From NCBI RefSeq assembly GCF_009498525.1, contig NZ_QSNT01000004.1, positions 190,932-254,931 on the forward strand: 64,000 nt of DNA. Direction: 5' to 3'. Each line of letters begins with the position of its first letter. The first letter of the stretch is position 1. The position numbers and the translations under genes are program-made. The notes under the pieces were generated by a model. That model was not told the DNA's origin. It did not search any database and saw nothing but the letters and a program-made list of their open reading frames with translations. The stretch is from Rhizobium sp. ICMP 5592. GTDB taxonomy: Bacteria > Pseudomonadota > Alphaproteobacteria > Rhizobiales > Rhizobiaceae. This document shows positions 23,208-31,164 of the stretch, piece by piece.

Positions 23208-25865
23208 ATGGCCGTTGAGACCAAAACCACCTGCCCCTACTGCGGCGTCGGCTGCGGCGTCATTGCCAGCGTCGACGACCAAGGCAAGGTTTCCGTCAAA
23301 GGCGACCCGGAGCATCCGGCCAATTTCGGCCGGCTCTGTTCCAAAGGGTCGGCGCTGGCCGAAACTATCGATCTCGACGGCCGCGTTCTCTATCCGGAAA
23401 TCCACGGACAAGAGACAAGCTGGGACGAAGCGCTCGATCTCGTCGCAACGCGCTTTTCCGAGGCCATCGCCGAGCATGGTCCGGATTCGGTCGCGTTCTA
23501 CGTCTCCGGCCAGCTTCTGACCGAAGATTATTACGTCGCCAACAAGCTGATGAAAGGCTTCATCGGCTCGGCCAATATCGACACCAATTCGCGGCTCTGC
23601 ATGTCGTCCTCCGTCGCCGGCCATCGCCGCGCCTTCGGTTCGGATACTGTGCCGGGCACTTACGAGGATATAGAACTCGCCGATCTGGTGATCCTGACCG
23701 GCTCCAATCTCGCCTGGTGCCATCCGGTCATCTACCAGCGCCTTGCCGCCGCTAAGGCCGCGAGGCCGGGAATGAAGGTCGTCGTCATCGATCCCCGCCG
23801 GACGATGACCTCCGACATTGCCGACCTGCATCTGGCGATCCGCCCGGATGGCGATGTCGCCTTGTTCATGGGACTGCTGGCCCAGCTTGCCCAGAGCGCC
23901 GCCATCAACCAGAATTTCATCGCGCTCCACACCGAGGGCTTCGCGGACGCCTTTGCCGAGGCCGCCGCGCTGAGCTTCAGCGACCTGCTCGACAAGACCG
24001 GCCTGCCGGCAATGCAGCTGCGCGAGTTCTTCCGCCTGTTCGAGACGACGGAAAAGGTGGTGACCTGCTATAGCCAGGGCGTCAACCAATCCTCCTCCGG
24101 CACCGACAAGGTCAACGCCATCATCAATTGCCATCTGGCAACCGGGCGCATCGGCCGGCCCGGCATGGGGCCGTTTTCACTCACTGGCCAACCGAACGCC
24201 ATGGGAGGACGCGAGGTCGGCGGCCTCGCCAACATGCTCGCCGCCCATATGGCAATCGAAAATGCCGAGGACCGTGATCGGGTGCAACGTTTCTGGAACG
24301 CGCCGACGATTGCCGAGCGGCAGGGGCTGAAGGCGGTCGATATGTTCCGCGCCGTTGCCGATGGCCGCATCAAGGCATTGTGGATCATGGCGACCAACCC
24401 GGTGGTTTCGATGCCGGATGCCGATGCCGTCGAGGCGGCCATCAAGGCCTGTCCCTTCGTCGTCGTTTCCGACGTCCTGAAAGAGACGGACACGACACGG
24501 CACGCGCATGTGCTGCTGCCGTCCCTCGGCTGGGGCGAAAAGGACGGCACGGTCACCAATTCCGAACGCCGGATCTCGCGGCAGCGTGAACATCTCCCCG
24601 CTCCCGGCGCGACAAAGCCCGACTGGTGGCAGATGGCCGAAGTCGGCCGCCGGATGGGATTTTCCGGAGCTTTCACCTTTGAGTCGGCCGCCGACATTTT
24701 TGCCGAACATGCCGCCCTTTCCAGCTTTGAGAATGACGGCAGCCGGGACTTCGATATCGGTGCTTACGCACAAATGCCGACGGATGCCTATGATACGCTT
24801 TCGCCGTTCCAATGGCCGCAGCCCGCGGGATCGCCATCGCAGACGACCCGCTTCTTCGCGGCAGGCGGTTTCTTTCATCCCGACAGCAAGGCTCGCTTCG
24901 TGCCGGTCAAGCCGCCGGTATCAGACCGCACCAATGCGGACTTTCCGTTCACGCTCAACACCGGCCGCATTCGCGACCAGTGGCATACGATGACCCGCAC
25001 CGGCAAGAGCGCCCGCCTGTCGGCGCATATCGCCGAGCCTTTTGCCGAAATCCATCCGCGCGATGCGATCGAGATCGGCGTTGGCGACGCCGGTCTGGTC
25101 GAGATCGAAAGCCCGCATGGCAAGGTGATCGTGCGCGCCCTGGTAACCGAACGTCAGGCGCGCGGCAGCCTGTTCGTGCCGATGCATTGGAACGACCGGT
25201 TCGCCGCAAAGGCGCGCGTCGATGCTGTCGTCACACCCTTGACCGACCCCATCTCAGGTCAGCCGGCATCAAAGAATGTCGCCGTTGCTGCCCGCCCCTT
25301 CAAGGCGGCGCGCTATGGCTTTGCCGTTTCCATGGCAAGGCCGCAGCAACTGGATAGTGCCTATTGGGCGCTCGCCAAAGCCGATGGCGGCTGGCGGACG
25401 GAGCTTGGCTTTGACGAGGCGGAGGAAGACTGGACAAGCTGGTGCCGCGCCACCTTCGATATCCCCGCGCATATCGAGCCGCTCGGCTATGCCGATCGAA
25501 CGACTGGCGACTTTCGTCTCGCCTTCTTCGACGGTGACAGATTGCTGGCGGCGCTGTTTCTCGCTCGCCAGCCGGTGGCCGTGGCCCGCAATTGGGCGAT
25601 CGCGCAGCTCACCGCTTCCCATAGCGACCTGCGCAAGCGCTTCGCGCTCGTTGCTGGACGACCGGGTGCCGATACGCCCGATCCCGGAGCAACCGTCTGC
25701 TCGTGCTTCGGCGTCGGCGTCAATCAGATCGTCGGTGCCGTCCGCAACGGCTGCCACAGCGTCGAGGCGGTCGGCAAAGCGCTGAATGCCGGGACCAATT
25801 GCGGCTCCTGCCGCGCGGAAATCCGCGGGATCATCGACGGATGCCTCGCAGCTGCGGCCGAATAA
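23208..25865 (+). CDS. nasA: Assimilatory nitrate reductase, molybdenum catalytic subunit
   Basis: The 885-residue cytosolic NasA reduces nitrate to nitrite at a bis-MGD molybdenum site. The N-terminal [4Fe-4S] ligands are C9-P-Y-C12-G-V-G-C16 plus Cys in RLCSKG; molybdopterin-binding stretches include NIDTNSRLCMSSSVAGHRRA and YSQGVNQSSSGTDKVNAIIN. A C-terminal BFD-like [2Fe-2S] domain (CSCFGVGVNQI near 830, CGSCRAE near 865) should receive electrons, since no separate reductase subunit is present. The ATG at 23208 has CGGAG upstream; a GTG at 23193 overlapping the nirD stop is the alternative. It is the last gene of the operon. Confidence 0.95.
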   Translation: MAVETKTTCPYCGVGCGVIASVDDQGKVSVKGDPEHPANFGRLCSKGSALAETIDLDGRVLYPEIHGQETSWDEALDLVATRFSEAIAEHGPDSVAFYVSGQLLTEDYYVANKLMKGFIGSANIDTNSRLCMSSSVAGHRRAFGSDTVPGTYEDIELADLVILTGSNLAWCHPVIYQRLAAAKAARPGMKVVVIDPRRTMTSDIADLHLAIRPDGDVALFMGLLAQLAQSAAINQNFIALHTEGFADAFAEAAALSFSDLLDKTGLPAMQLREFFRLFETTEKVVTCYSQGVNQSSSGTDKVNAIINCHLATGRIGRPGMGPFSLTGQPNAMGGREVGGLANMLAAHMAIENAEDRDRVQRFWNAPTIAERQGLKAVDMFRAVADGRIKALWIMATNPVVSMPDADAVEAAIKACPFVVVSDVLKETDTTRHAHVLLPSLGWGEKDGTVTNSERRISRQREHLPAPGATKPDWWQMAEVGRRMGFSGAFTFESAADIFAEHAALSSFENDGSRDFDIGAYAQMPTDAYDTLSPFQWPQPAGSPSQTTRFFAAGGFFHPDSKARFVPVKPPVSDRTNADFPFTLNTGRIRDQWHTMTRTGKSARLSAHIAEPFAEIHPRDAIEIGVGDAGLVEIESPHGKVIVRALVTERQARGSLFVPMHWNDRFAAKARVDAVVTPLTDPISGQPASKNVAVAARPFKAARYGFAVSMARPQQLDSAYWALAKADGGWRTELGFDEAEEDWTSWCRATFDIPAHIEPLGYADRTTGDFRLAFFDGDRLLAALFLARQPVAVARNWAIAQLTASHSDLRKRFALVAGRPGADTPDPGATVCSCFGVGVNQIVGAVRNGCHSVEAVGKALNAGTNCGSCRAEIRGIIDGCLAAAAE

Positions 25866-25966
25866 AAGCCGCCTCCTTCGCTCTGCAAGCGCCTCACCCG
25901 AGGCGCGACGAAGTGTTCATGGGATAGGCCGGCACCGACCGGCTTGACTATCTACGCTCAATATGA

Positions 25967-25981
25967 GAACATATAGTGAAC
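25967..25981 (+). promoter_or_regulatory. LexA (SOS) box upstream of a mini-gene
   Basis: GAAC-ATATAGT-GAAC is a perfect GAAC-N7-GAAC direct repeat, the LexA recognition motif established for Rhizobium and other alphaproteobacteria. It lies 14 bp before the ATG of a 57-codon gene, and its spacer contains a possible -10 TATAGT, so bound LexA would block transcription. Confidence 0.7.
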
Positions 25982-25995
25982 ATATGGAGATATCC

Positions 25996-26169
25996 ATGAC
26001 TGACACACAGCAAGTCATAGAGCGTGCCATGACATTCGTCGCCGTTTCGAAAGCTTTGCGGCAACGCGAACAGGAACGGCTCGCTGCCTGGAAACGCCGC
26101 GTCGACATCAGCCGGCCGCTGCCACCCTTGCCACGCGCGGTACAGCTTTCGCTGAAGCTAGATCGATGA
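25996..26169 (+). CDS. Small protein under a LexA box, function unknown
   Basis: The 57-residue product, MTDTQQVIERAMTFVAVSKA followed by LRQREQERLAAWKRRVDISR and a Pro-rich tail, is basic and mostly helical. The ATG at 25996 is chosen because GGAG lies 6 nt upstream; an in-frame ATG at 25984 has none. The GAAC-N7-GAAC element at 25967-25981 predicts induction by DNA damage. I do not recognise the family. A checkpoint peptide, a polymerase or nuclease partner, or a toxin-like growth inhibitor would all fit such a gene, but none is shown. Confidence 0.65.
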   Translation: MTDTQQVIERAMTFVAVSKALRQREQERLAAWKRRVDISRPLPPLPRAVQLSLKLDR

Positions 26170-26252
26170 TGCTGCGCGCAATCTGGGCCGCCGACAGGAC
26201 CTAACGGCTAGAGATCGCTGCTCCCAAGGGAACCACGATCTCGCCATGACGT

Positions 26253-26271
26253 TTTCTCAGAAGAGGAGAAA
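26253..26271 (+). promoter_or_regulatory. Hairpin masking the ribosome site of the RMF-like gene
   Basis: TTTCTC (26253-26258) can pair with GAGAAA (26266-26271), part of the GAGGAGAAAG ribosome site of the next gene, around a 7-nt loop. It is a short AU-rich stem that could modulate initiation, for example with temperature; chance cannot be excluded. Confidence 0.3.
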
Positions 26272-26274
26272 GTC

Positions 26275-26538
26275 ATGGCAAAGTACGATCCGACATTGTC
26301 GCCGACCCCGGCTCCTGAGACTGGCCTTGCAAATCCCATTCGGCTGCCTGCGGTGGATCCATCGCAGATAAATGCGGATGATGAAGAGGCTGCCTATAAT
26401 CGCGGAGCCGAAGCCGGAAAAAGGGAAAATGATACCGACAAGAATCCCTATCCCGAAGAAAGCAGCCGAGCAAAGGCATTCGACCACGGCTATCTGGATG
26501 CGCAAAAGATCAGAAGCAGCGATAAACCGCCCGGTTGA
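26275..26538 (+). CDS. RMF/CrpP-like small protein
   Basis: The 87-residue protein has an unstructured Pro-rich N-terminus (to about residue 35) and then AAYNRGAEAGKRENDTDKNP followed by YPEESSRAKAFDHGYLDAQ. The pattern A-Y-x2-G-x2-A-G ... N-P-Y ... S-x3-A-F-x2-G-Y-x2-A matches the ribosome-modulation-factor/CrpP type of small protein, which includes the E. coli hibernation factor RMF. The GAGGAG ribosome site is 4 nt from ATG. RMF-like proteins in rhizobia are poorly studied, so ribosome binding is a prediction. Confidence 0.6.
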   Translation: MAKYDPTLSPTPAPETGLANPIRLPAVDPSQINADDEEAAYNRGAEAGKRENDTDKNPYPEESSRAKAFDHGYLDAQKIRSSDKPPG

Positions 26539-26552
26539 GGCTCTCAACGGAC

Positions 26553-26579
26553 GAGAGCCCGCCGGAAGGCGGGCGCTCT
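26553..26579. terminator. Bidirectional terminator between convergent genes
   Basis: GCCCGCC-GGAA-GGCGGGC, extended by GAGA/TCT flanks, forms a strong hairpin between the RMF-like gene and the convergent hydrolase gene. Confidence 0.65.
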
Positions 26580-26595
26580 ATTCCATCAAAGATCG

Positions 26596-27573
26596 TTATG
26601 CCTTGAAGAATTCCAGCAAATCGGCGTTGATGACATCCGCATGGGTGGTGGCCATGCCGTGCGGGAAGCCCTTATAGACCTTCAGCGTACCCTTCTTCAG
26701 CAGCTTGGCGGATAGAAGAGCGGAATCCGCGATCGGCACGATCTGGTCGTCGTCGCCATGCATCACCAGGACCGGCACATCGATCTTCTTCAGGTCCTCG
26801 GTGAAATCCGTTTCCGAGAAGGCCTTGATGCAATCATAATGGGCCTTGGCGCCGCCCATCATACCCTGACGCCACCAATTGTCGACGACGCCTTGCGAGA
26901 CGTTAGCACCCGGGCGATTGAAGCCGTAGAACGGACCTGCCGGGATATCGCGGAAGAACTGGGCGCGGTTGGCGACCAGCGCTGAACGGAAGCCGTCAAA
27001 GACTTCGAGCGGCAGACCACCCGGATTCTTCTCCGATTTGACCATGATCGGCGGTACGGCACCGATCAGCACCGCCTTGGAGACCCGGCCATGGCCGCCA
27101 TATTGGGCGACGTAACGGGCAACTTCGCCGCCGCCGGTCGAATGCCCCACATGAATGGCCCCCTTCAGGTCGAGATGCTCGGCGAGCGCCGCGACATCGG
27201 CGGCATAGGTATCCATTTCATTTCCGGTCGCCGTCTGGCTCGAGCGGCCGTGGCCACGGCGATCATGAGCGATGACGCGGAAGCCCTTATCGAGGAAAAA
27301 CAGCATCTGCGCGTCCCAGTCGTCGGCGCTCAGCGGCCAGCCGTGATGGAAGACGATCGGCTGACCCGTTCCCCAATCCTTGTAGAAGATCTGGGTTCCG
27401 TCCTTGGTCGTAATGGTGTTGCTGCTCATGGTGGTATCCTTCCCTTTCGAAGACTGCTTCGTTGCAGAGGCTTGTGCGGGTTGAGCGAAGGGCATGACAG
27501 CCGCCGTGGCGGCCAGACCTAATCCGGCCGTCATAACGCCCCGGCGGGTAGCTTGATTGATCGAGTTGCTCAT
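26596..27573 (-). CDS. Tat-exported alpha/beta hydrolase, chloroperoxidase/arylesterase type
   Basis: The 325-residue protein has a twin-arginine leader (T-R10-R11-G-V-M) with hydrophobic core to about residue 35, so it should act in the periplasm. The hydrolase core shows the oxyanion HHGWPLSADDW, the nucleophile elbow GHS145TGG, an acid in HGDDDQIVP (about 274-276) and His305 in FPHGM, which is the triad of cofactor-free haloperoxidases and arylesterases. The ATG at 27573 has GGAG upstream. In nature such proteins are esterases or perhydrolases; the substrate is unknown. A cluster of TATCGCAATA-like elements lies just upstream. Confidence 0.85.
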   Translation of the reverse strand: MSNSINQATRRGVMTAGLGLAATAAVMPFAQPAQASATKQSSKGKDTTMSSNTITTKDGTQIFYKDWGTGQPIVFHHGWPLSADDWDAQMLFFLDKGFRVIAHDRRGHGRSSQTATGNEMDTYAADVAALAEHLDLKGAIHVGHSTGGGEVARYVAQYGGHGRVSKAVLIGAVPPIMVKSEKNPGGLPLEVFDGFRSALVANRAQFFRDIPAGPFYGFNRPGANVSQGVVDNWWRQGMMGGAKAHYDCIKAFSETDFTEDLKKIDVPVLVMHGDDDQIVPIADSALLSAKLLKKGTLKVYKGFPHGMATTHADVINADLLEFFKA

Positions 27574-27593
27574 TTCAATCTCCAATCATTTAT

Positions 27594-27688
27594 ATATCGC
27601 ACGATTTGTTATTGCGATATTTACCTGTGTAGAGCCAATTCGAACTGCTGTCCATAAGAAATTTATCGCAATATCATATCGCGCAATA
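27594..27688. promoter_or_regulatory. Operator cluster upstream of the Tat-exported hydrolase
   Basis: TATTGCGATA (27610-27619) and its exact reverse complement TATCGCAATA (27664-27673) are followed by TATCGCGCAATA (27677-27688) and preceded by TATATCGCACGA (about 27591-27602). Four related elements in about 95 AT-rich bp suggest cooperative binding of one regulator. No regulator gene is adjacent. Confidence 0.5.
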
Positions 27689-27819
27689 ATAAATTAAGCA
27701 GCAACCGGCACTCCGGCATGACGCCTGAGCGGCTGGGCGCATTGAAACATCGGGTCCAACCCCGAGCGATGCGCTTGGTCTGGAGGATGTTTCCAGCTGA
27801 TTGCGTCAGATGACGATGA

Positions 27820-28821
27820 CTACTGTGCGGGCTTGTCCGCAAAATGCGCGATGGCGAATTCGGCTACCTTTGCGTTCGACGTCTTCGCATCGTCGAGCCA
27901 GAACGGGAAGATCTGCCATTGATGGATCATGCCCGGCCAAATCTCGACGGTGACATCGACTCCTGCCTGACGCGCCTTGTCCTTGAGGCGCAACGTATCG
28001 TCCAGCAGCGTCTCACGCGAACCGACCTGCAGCAGCAGCGGCGGAAAGCCGGTCATATTGGCATAAAGCGGTGATCTCTCCCAATTAACCGGGGATCGAT
28101 CGCCGATATAGGCCTTACGTATCAGCTCCAGTTCGCCCTTGTCCATGAAAGGGTCGCTCTCGGCATTTGCGGTCATCGAGGTACCCGTCAGGGCAAAATC
28201 GGTCACGGGACTCATCGCCACTACCGCCGCCGGCAAAGGCCCTTTAAGCCGAAGCTGCCTGAGAGTGACCTCGATCGCCAGGGTTCCGCCGACGGATTCG
28301 CCGGCGACCACGATATTCTCCGCTCGATATCCAGAGGCGAGAAGCCAGCGATAGGCTGCCAGCGCATCATCGAGCTGGGCGGGGAAACCATGTTCAGGTG
28401 TGAGACGATAGTCTATCAGCAAGACATCGGCGGATGCGGCCTTCGCAAGCGAGCCAGCGATATTGCGATGCGTCCTCAATGAGCCGCTGTAAAAGCCGCC
28501 GCCATGGAGATAGAGTATCGCCCGCCGACCGATCGGGTGGTGCAGCCGCGCCGGCCAGATCAGATCGGCCTCAACCCCGTTGACATCGACATGACGAATC
28601 TGGACACGCGTCGGATCCGGCGTCGACGCCATCAACGTCTCGAAAGCGCCGCGCCGCTGGCGGAAATCCTGTATGCCGTCGTAGGTCTGATGCAACGTTG
28701 CGATCAACTTGTTGATCTGGTCGGACGAGGCATTCGTTGGCGGCGCGGGATCGAGCGCCTGAGCGGGTGAACTCAGCAGCAGCAAGGAGACAGCCACCGC
28801 CAGCGCCGCTATCAACCTCAT
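27820..28821 (-). CDS. Exported hormone-sensitive-lipase-family esterase
   Basis: The 333-residue alpha/beta hydrolase has the HSL-family oxyanion motif LYLHGGGFYSGS, the nucleophile elbow in VVAGESVGGTLA (Ser in G-E-S-V-G), and late acid and histidine residues around VEIWPGMIHQWQIFPF. It begins MRLIAALAVAVSLLLLSSPA, a clear Sec signal peptide ending near QALD. The start is uncertain: an ATG at 28836 adds five residues and a TTG at 28926 adds 35, and none has a good ribosome site. It probably hydrolyses short-chain esters in the periplasm. It lies downstream of nothing obvious; 246 bp separate it from the other hydrolase. Confidence 0.8.
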   Translation of the reverse strand: MRLIAALAVAVSLLLLSSPAQALDPAPPTNASSDQINKLIATLHQTYDGIQDFRQRRGAFETLMASTPDPTRVQIRHVDVNGVEADLIWPARLHHPIGRRAILYLHGGGFYSGSLRTHRNIAGSLAKAASADVLLIDYRLTPEHGFPAQLDDALAAYRWLLASGYRAENIVVAGESVGGTLAIEVTLRQLRLKGPLPAAVVAMSPVTDFALTGTSMTANAESDPFMDKGELELIRKAYIGDRSPVNWERSPLYANMTGFPPLLLQVGSRETLLDDTLRLKDKARQAGVDVTVEIWPGMIHQWQIFPFWLDDAKTSNAKVAEFAIAHFADKPAQ

Positions 28822-29019
28822 CAAGAAAGGGGGCATGAAGAGAAATGACCGACGCCCATTCACACGATTGACCTTTCCGCTGCCAAACCCGGAGGCAATA
28901 TTGCTCTGTTCGGTTGCAACTGCCAACAGCTTCGTCTGTCTTCAACCCTGGATATCGCCTATTTTTCAAAGCAGCATGACAGGCCGAAGCACGCCGTCTC
29001 GGTTAGAAAGAATAGCTTG

Positions 29020-29163
29020 ATGATCGCAAAACGGCTGAAGGCGCAGGACGGAATTCTCCATCCCCGGGGCATGCCACCCGAGGCTTCTCCTCTTCCCATC
29101 CCTCACCTCGAACAATCGGCCATGAATGAACTGGCCATTGTTGTCCAGCGTGAGCTTTACTAA
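29020..29163 (+). CDS. Possible 47-residue small protein
   Basis: A plus-strand frame, MIAKRLKAQDGILHPRGMPP followed by EASPLPIPHLEQSAMNELAI and a short tail ending in RELY, occupies the gap between the esterase and ftsZ2, overlapping the ftsZ2 stop by 4 bp. The upstream ribosome site (AGAAAG) is poor. Composition looks coding, but no family was recognised, so it may be chance. Confidence 0.3.
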   Translation: MIAKRLKAQDGILHPRGMPPEASPLPIPHLEQSAMNELAIVVQRELY

Positions 29164-30164
29164 GCGCTTTGGCTTCTCATAGCCTCGGAGAGATTGCCGG
29201 CTGCGAACCCGTCGAGACCCGTTGCAACGACCGACACCCGGAACACGCCATCAAGGGTTCTGTCGAAGATCGCGCCGACAACGATATCGGCATCATCGAG
29301 GACTTCATCGCGTATCCGGCTTGCGGCCTCATCCACCTCAAACAGCGTCATGTCCGTGCCGCCGGAAATGGAGATCAGCACGCCCCGCGCACCCTTCATG
29401 CTCATATCGTCAAGAAGCGGGTTGGCAACGGCAGCCTCGGCCGCCCTCAGCGCACGGCCCTCTCCGCTCGCTTCACCCGTTCCCATCATGGCGCGGCCCA
29501 TTCCACGCATGACGGATTTGACGTCAGCGAAGTCGAGGTTGATGAGGCCTTCCTTGACGATCAGATCCGTGATGCAGCTGACGCCGGCAAACAGGACCCG
29601 GTCCGCGGTCACAAAGGCATTCGCGAAAGTGGTCGTGGCATCGGCAATGCGAAACAGGTTCTGGTTTGGAATGACGATGACAGTGTCCGCGCTTTCGCGG
29701 AGACGCTCGATACCCGCGTCAGCGGTCCGCATGCGTCGGTTACCTTCGAAGGTAAAGGGCTTGGTGACGACCCCCACTGTGAGGATTCCCGCCTCGCGTG
29801 CCGCTTGAGCGATGATCGGGGCTGCGCCCGTGCCGGTGCCGCCACCCATTCCGGCCGTGATGAAGCACATATGCGTGCCCCGGAGATGGTCCATGATTTC
29901 GTCGATAGATTCCTCGGCGGCGGCGCGTCCAATTTCCGGCAGGGAGCCGGCGCCAAGACCTTCGGTCACCTGGGTACCGAGCTGAATGCGCCGCGCTGCG
30001 CTCGACATTGCGAGCGCCTGCGCGTCCGTGTTTGCCGCAATGAATTCAACGCCTTGAAGCTCTTCCGCAATCATATTGTTGATCGCGTTGCCGCCGCCGC
30101 CGCCGACACCGACGATGGAAATCTTCGGTATCACTTCGGATAATGATGTGCGGATGTCGGCCAT
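29160..30164 (-). CDS. ftsZ2: Second FtsZ-type tubulin homologue, without C-terminal tail
   Basis: The 334-residue protein has the FtsZ GTPase core: GVGGGGGNAINNMI, the tubulin signature AGMGGGTGTGAAPIIAQ, synergy loop NLDFADVKSVMRGMGRAMMG and the final strand HSVV-like FRVSVVATGLDGF. It stops right after the core (FAAGNLSEAMRSQSA) and lacks both the long linker and the conserved C-terminal peptide that binds FtsA/ZipA. Rhizobial cell-division FtsZ is near 590 residues, and Sinorhizobium meliloti carries a short FtsZ2 with just this shape. AAGGGGA precedes the ATG. It is not in the ftsQAZ cluster. Function beyond polymerisation is uncertain. Confidence 0.92.
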   Translation of the reverse strand: MADIRTSLSEVIPKISIVGVGGGGGNAINNMIAEELQGVEFIAANTDAQALAMSSAARRIQLGTQVTEGLGAGSLPEIGRAAAEESIDEIMDHLRGTHMCFITAGMGGGTGTGAAPIIAQAAREAGILTVGVVTKPFTFEGNRRMRTADAGIERLRESADTVIVIPNQNLFRIADATTTFANAFVTADRVLFAGVSCITDLIVKEGLINLDFADVKSVMRGMGRAMMGTGEASGEGRALRAAEAAVANPLLDDMSMKGARGVLISISGGTDMTLFEVDEAASRIRDEVLDDADIVVGAIFDRTLDGVFRVSVVATGLDGFAAGNLSEAMRSQSA

Positions 30165-30404
30165 GAAGGTCCCCTTGAATCAATTTCAATCGCGATCACC
30201 TGCCATTCGCGGGAACTGGCATAAAGCGATTCGCGAAAGCATAACGATCCTGATGAGGAACGCGTGAGCATTGCGGCATATGCTGGGCGACGTCCACAAG
30301 ATAATGAATTTAGTCGGCGGGGATGGGTCGGATATGAAAGTACGGGTCCCGGAATCAAGCACCGGGAGCCCGACCTTGCTCGCACAAAGCTTAGCCAGCT
30401 GACG
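30165..30404. other. Intergenic stretch upstream of ftsZ2
   Basis: About 240 bp holding the ftsZ2 promoter and the end of the DJ-1-family gene. No RNA gene, repeat or strong hairpin recognised. Confidence 0.3.
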
Positions 30405-31079
30405 TTAGATCGAGGCCAGACGGGTGAGAATGGCCTCCCGCGCAGTCCGCGACCCGGCCAGACGCTGCTTCGCCTTGGCAAATATCTCGGCTGTCGCCTC
30501 TTCCGGCGTACCCGAATGGAAGGGTGGCGCCGGCGCATATTCCAGCGAGAGCTGGATCGTCTCAGCTTCCTCCTGTCCGCGCAGGGCTGCAACAACCGCC
30601 AGCCCGAAGTCGATACCGGCCGTTACCCCGCCCGCCGTGATGAGATTGCCGTCCCGAACGATACGGCCCTTGGTCGGAACAGCTCCGAAATGGGCGAGAA
30701 AATCATGGGCATTCCAATGCGTCGTCGCCTTCTTGCCCCTGAGCAGGCCGGCGGCGCCAAGAACGAGCGAGCCGGTGCAGACCGAGGTTACGAAACAAGC
30801 CTGCGCCGCCTGCGCGCGAATGAAGGACAAGACAACCTCATCTTCGAGCAGCGCATTAACGCCACCGCCGCCTGGTATGCAGATGACGTCGAGCTGAGGG
30901 CAATCCTCGAAGGTCGTCGTCGGCTGCAGCACCAGTTTCGTTGCCGAAATGATCGGCGCGACATCCTTCCAGATCAGATGGACCTCGGCCCCTTCCGTCG
31001 AGGCGAATATCTCATAGGGGCCGGTCAGATCGAGTTGCTGAACGCCGGGAAAGGTGAGCAGGCCGAAGCGGATGGTCAT
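30405..31079 (-). CDS. inhA: DJ-1/PfpI-family isonitrile-hydratase-like enzyme
   Basis: The 224-residue protein resembles Pseudomonas InhA, which hydrates isonitriles to N-substituted formamides. It has FPGVQQLDLTGPYEIFAS, IPGGGGVNALLEDE, the nucleophile elbow VTSVCTGSLVLGAAGLL (catalytic Cys) and the partner ATTHWNAHDFL, then GGVTAGIDFGLAVVA. The ATG at 31079 has GGAG 6 nt upstream; an earlier ATG at 31085 is less well placed. It is divergent from a DJ-1/AraC regulator 85 bp away, which probably controls it. Substrate inference is by similarity only; other DJ-1 members are glyoxalases or chaperones. Confidence 0.8.
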   Translation of the reverse strand: MTIRFGLLTFPGVQQLDLTGPYEIFASTEGAEVHLIWKDVAPIISATKLVLQPTTTFEDCPQLDVICIPGGGGVNALLEDEVVLSFIRAQAAQACFVTSVCTGSLVLGAAGLLRGKKATTHWNAHDFLAHFGAVPTKGRIVRDGNLITAGGVTAGIDFGLAVVAALRGQEEAETIQLSLEYAPAPPFHSGTPEEATAEIFAKAKQRLAGSRTAREAILTRLASI

Positions 31080-31164
31080 ATTCATCTCCAAAGGTTGACT
31101 TCGGCAAGCTTACCCGATCACTATCTGGCGCATTTGCCAAACTACCCTCATTTTGAGCCAAACC

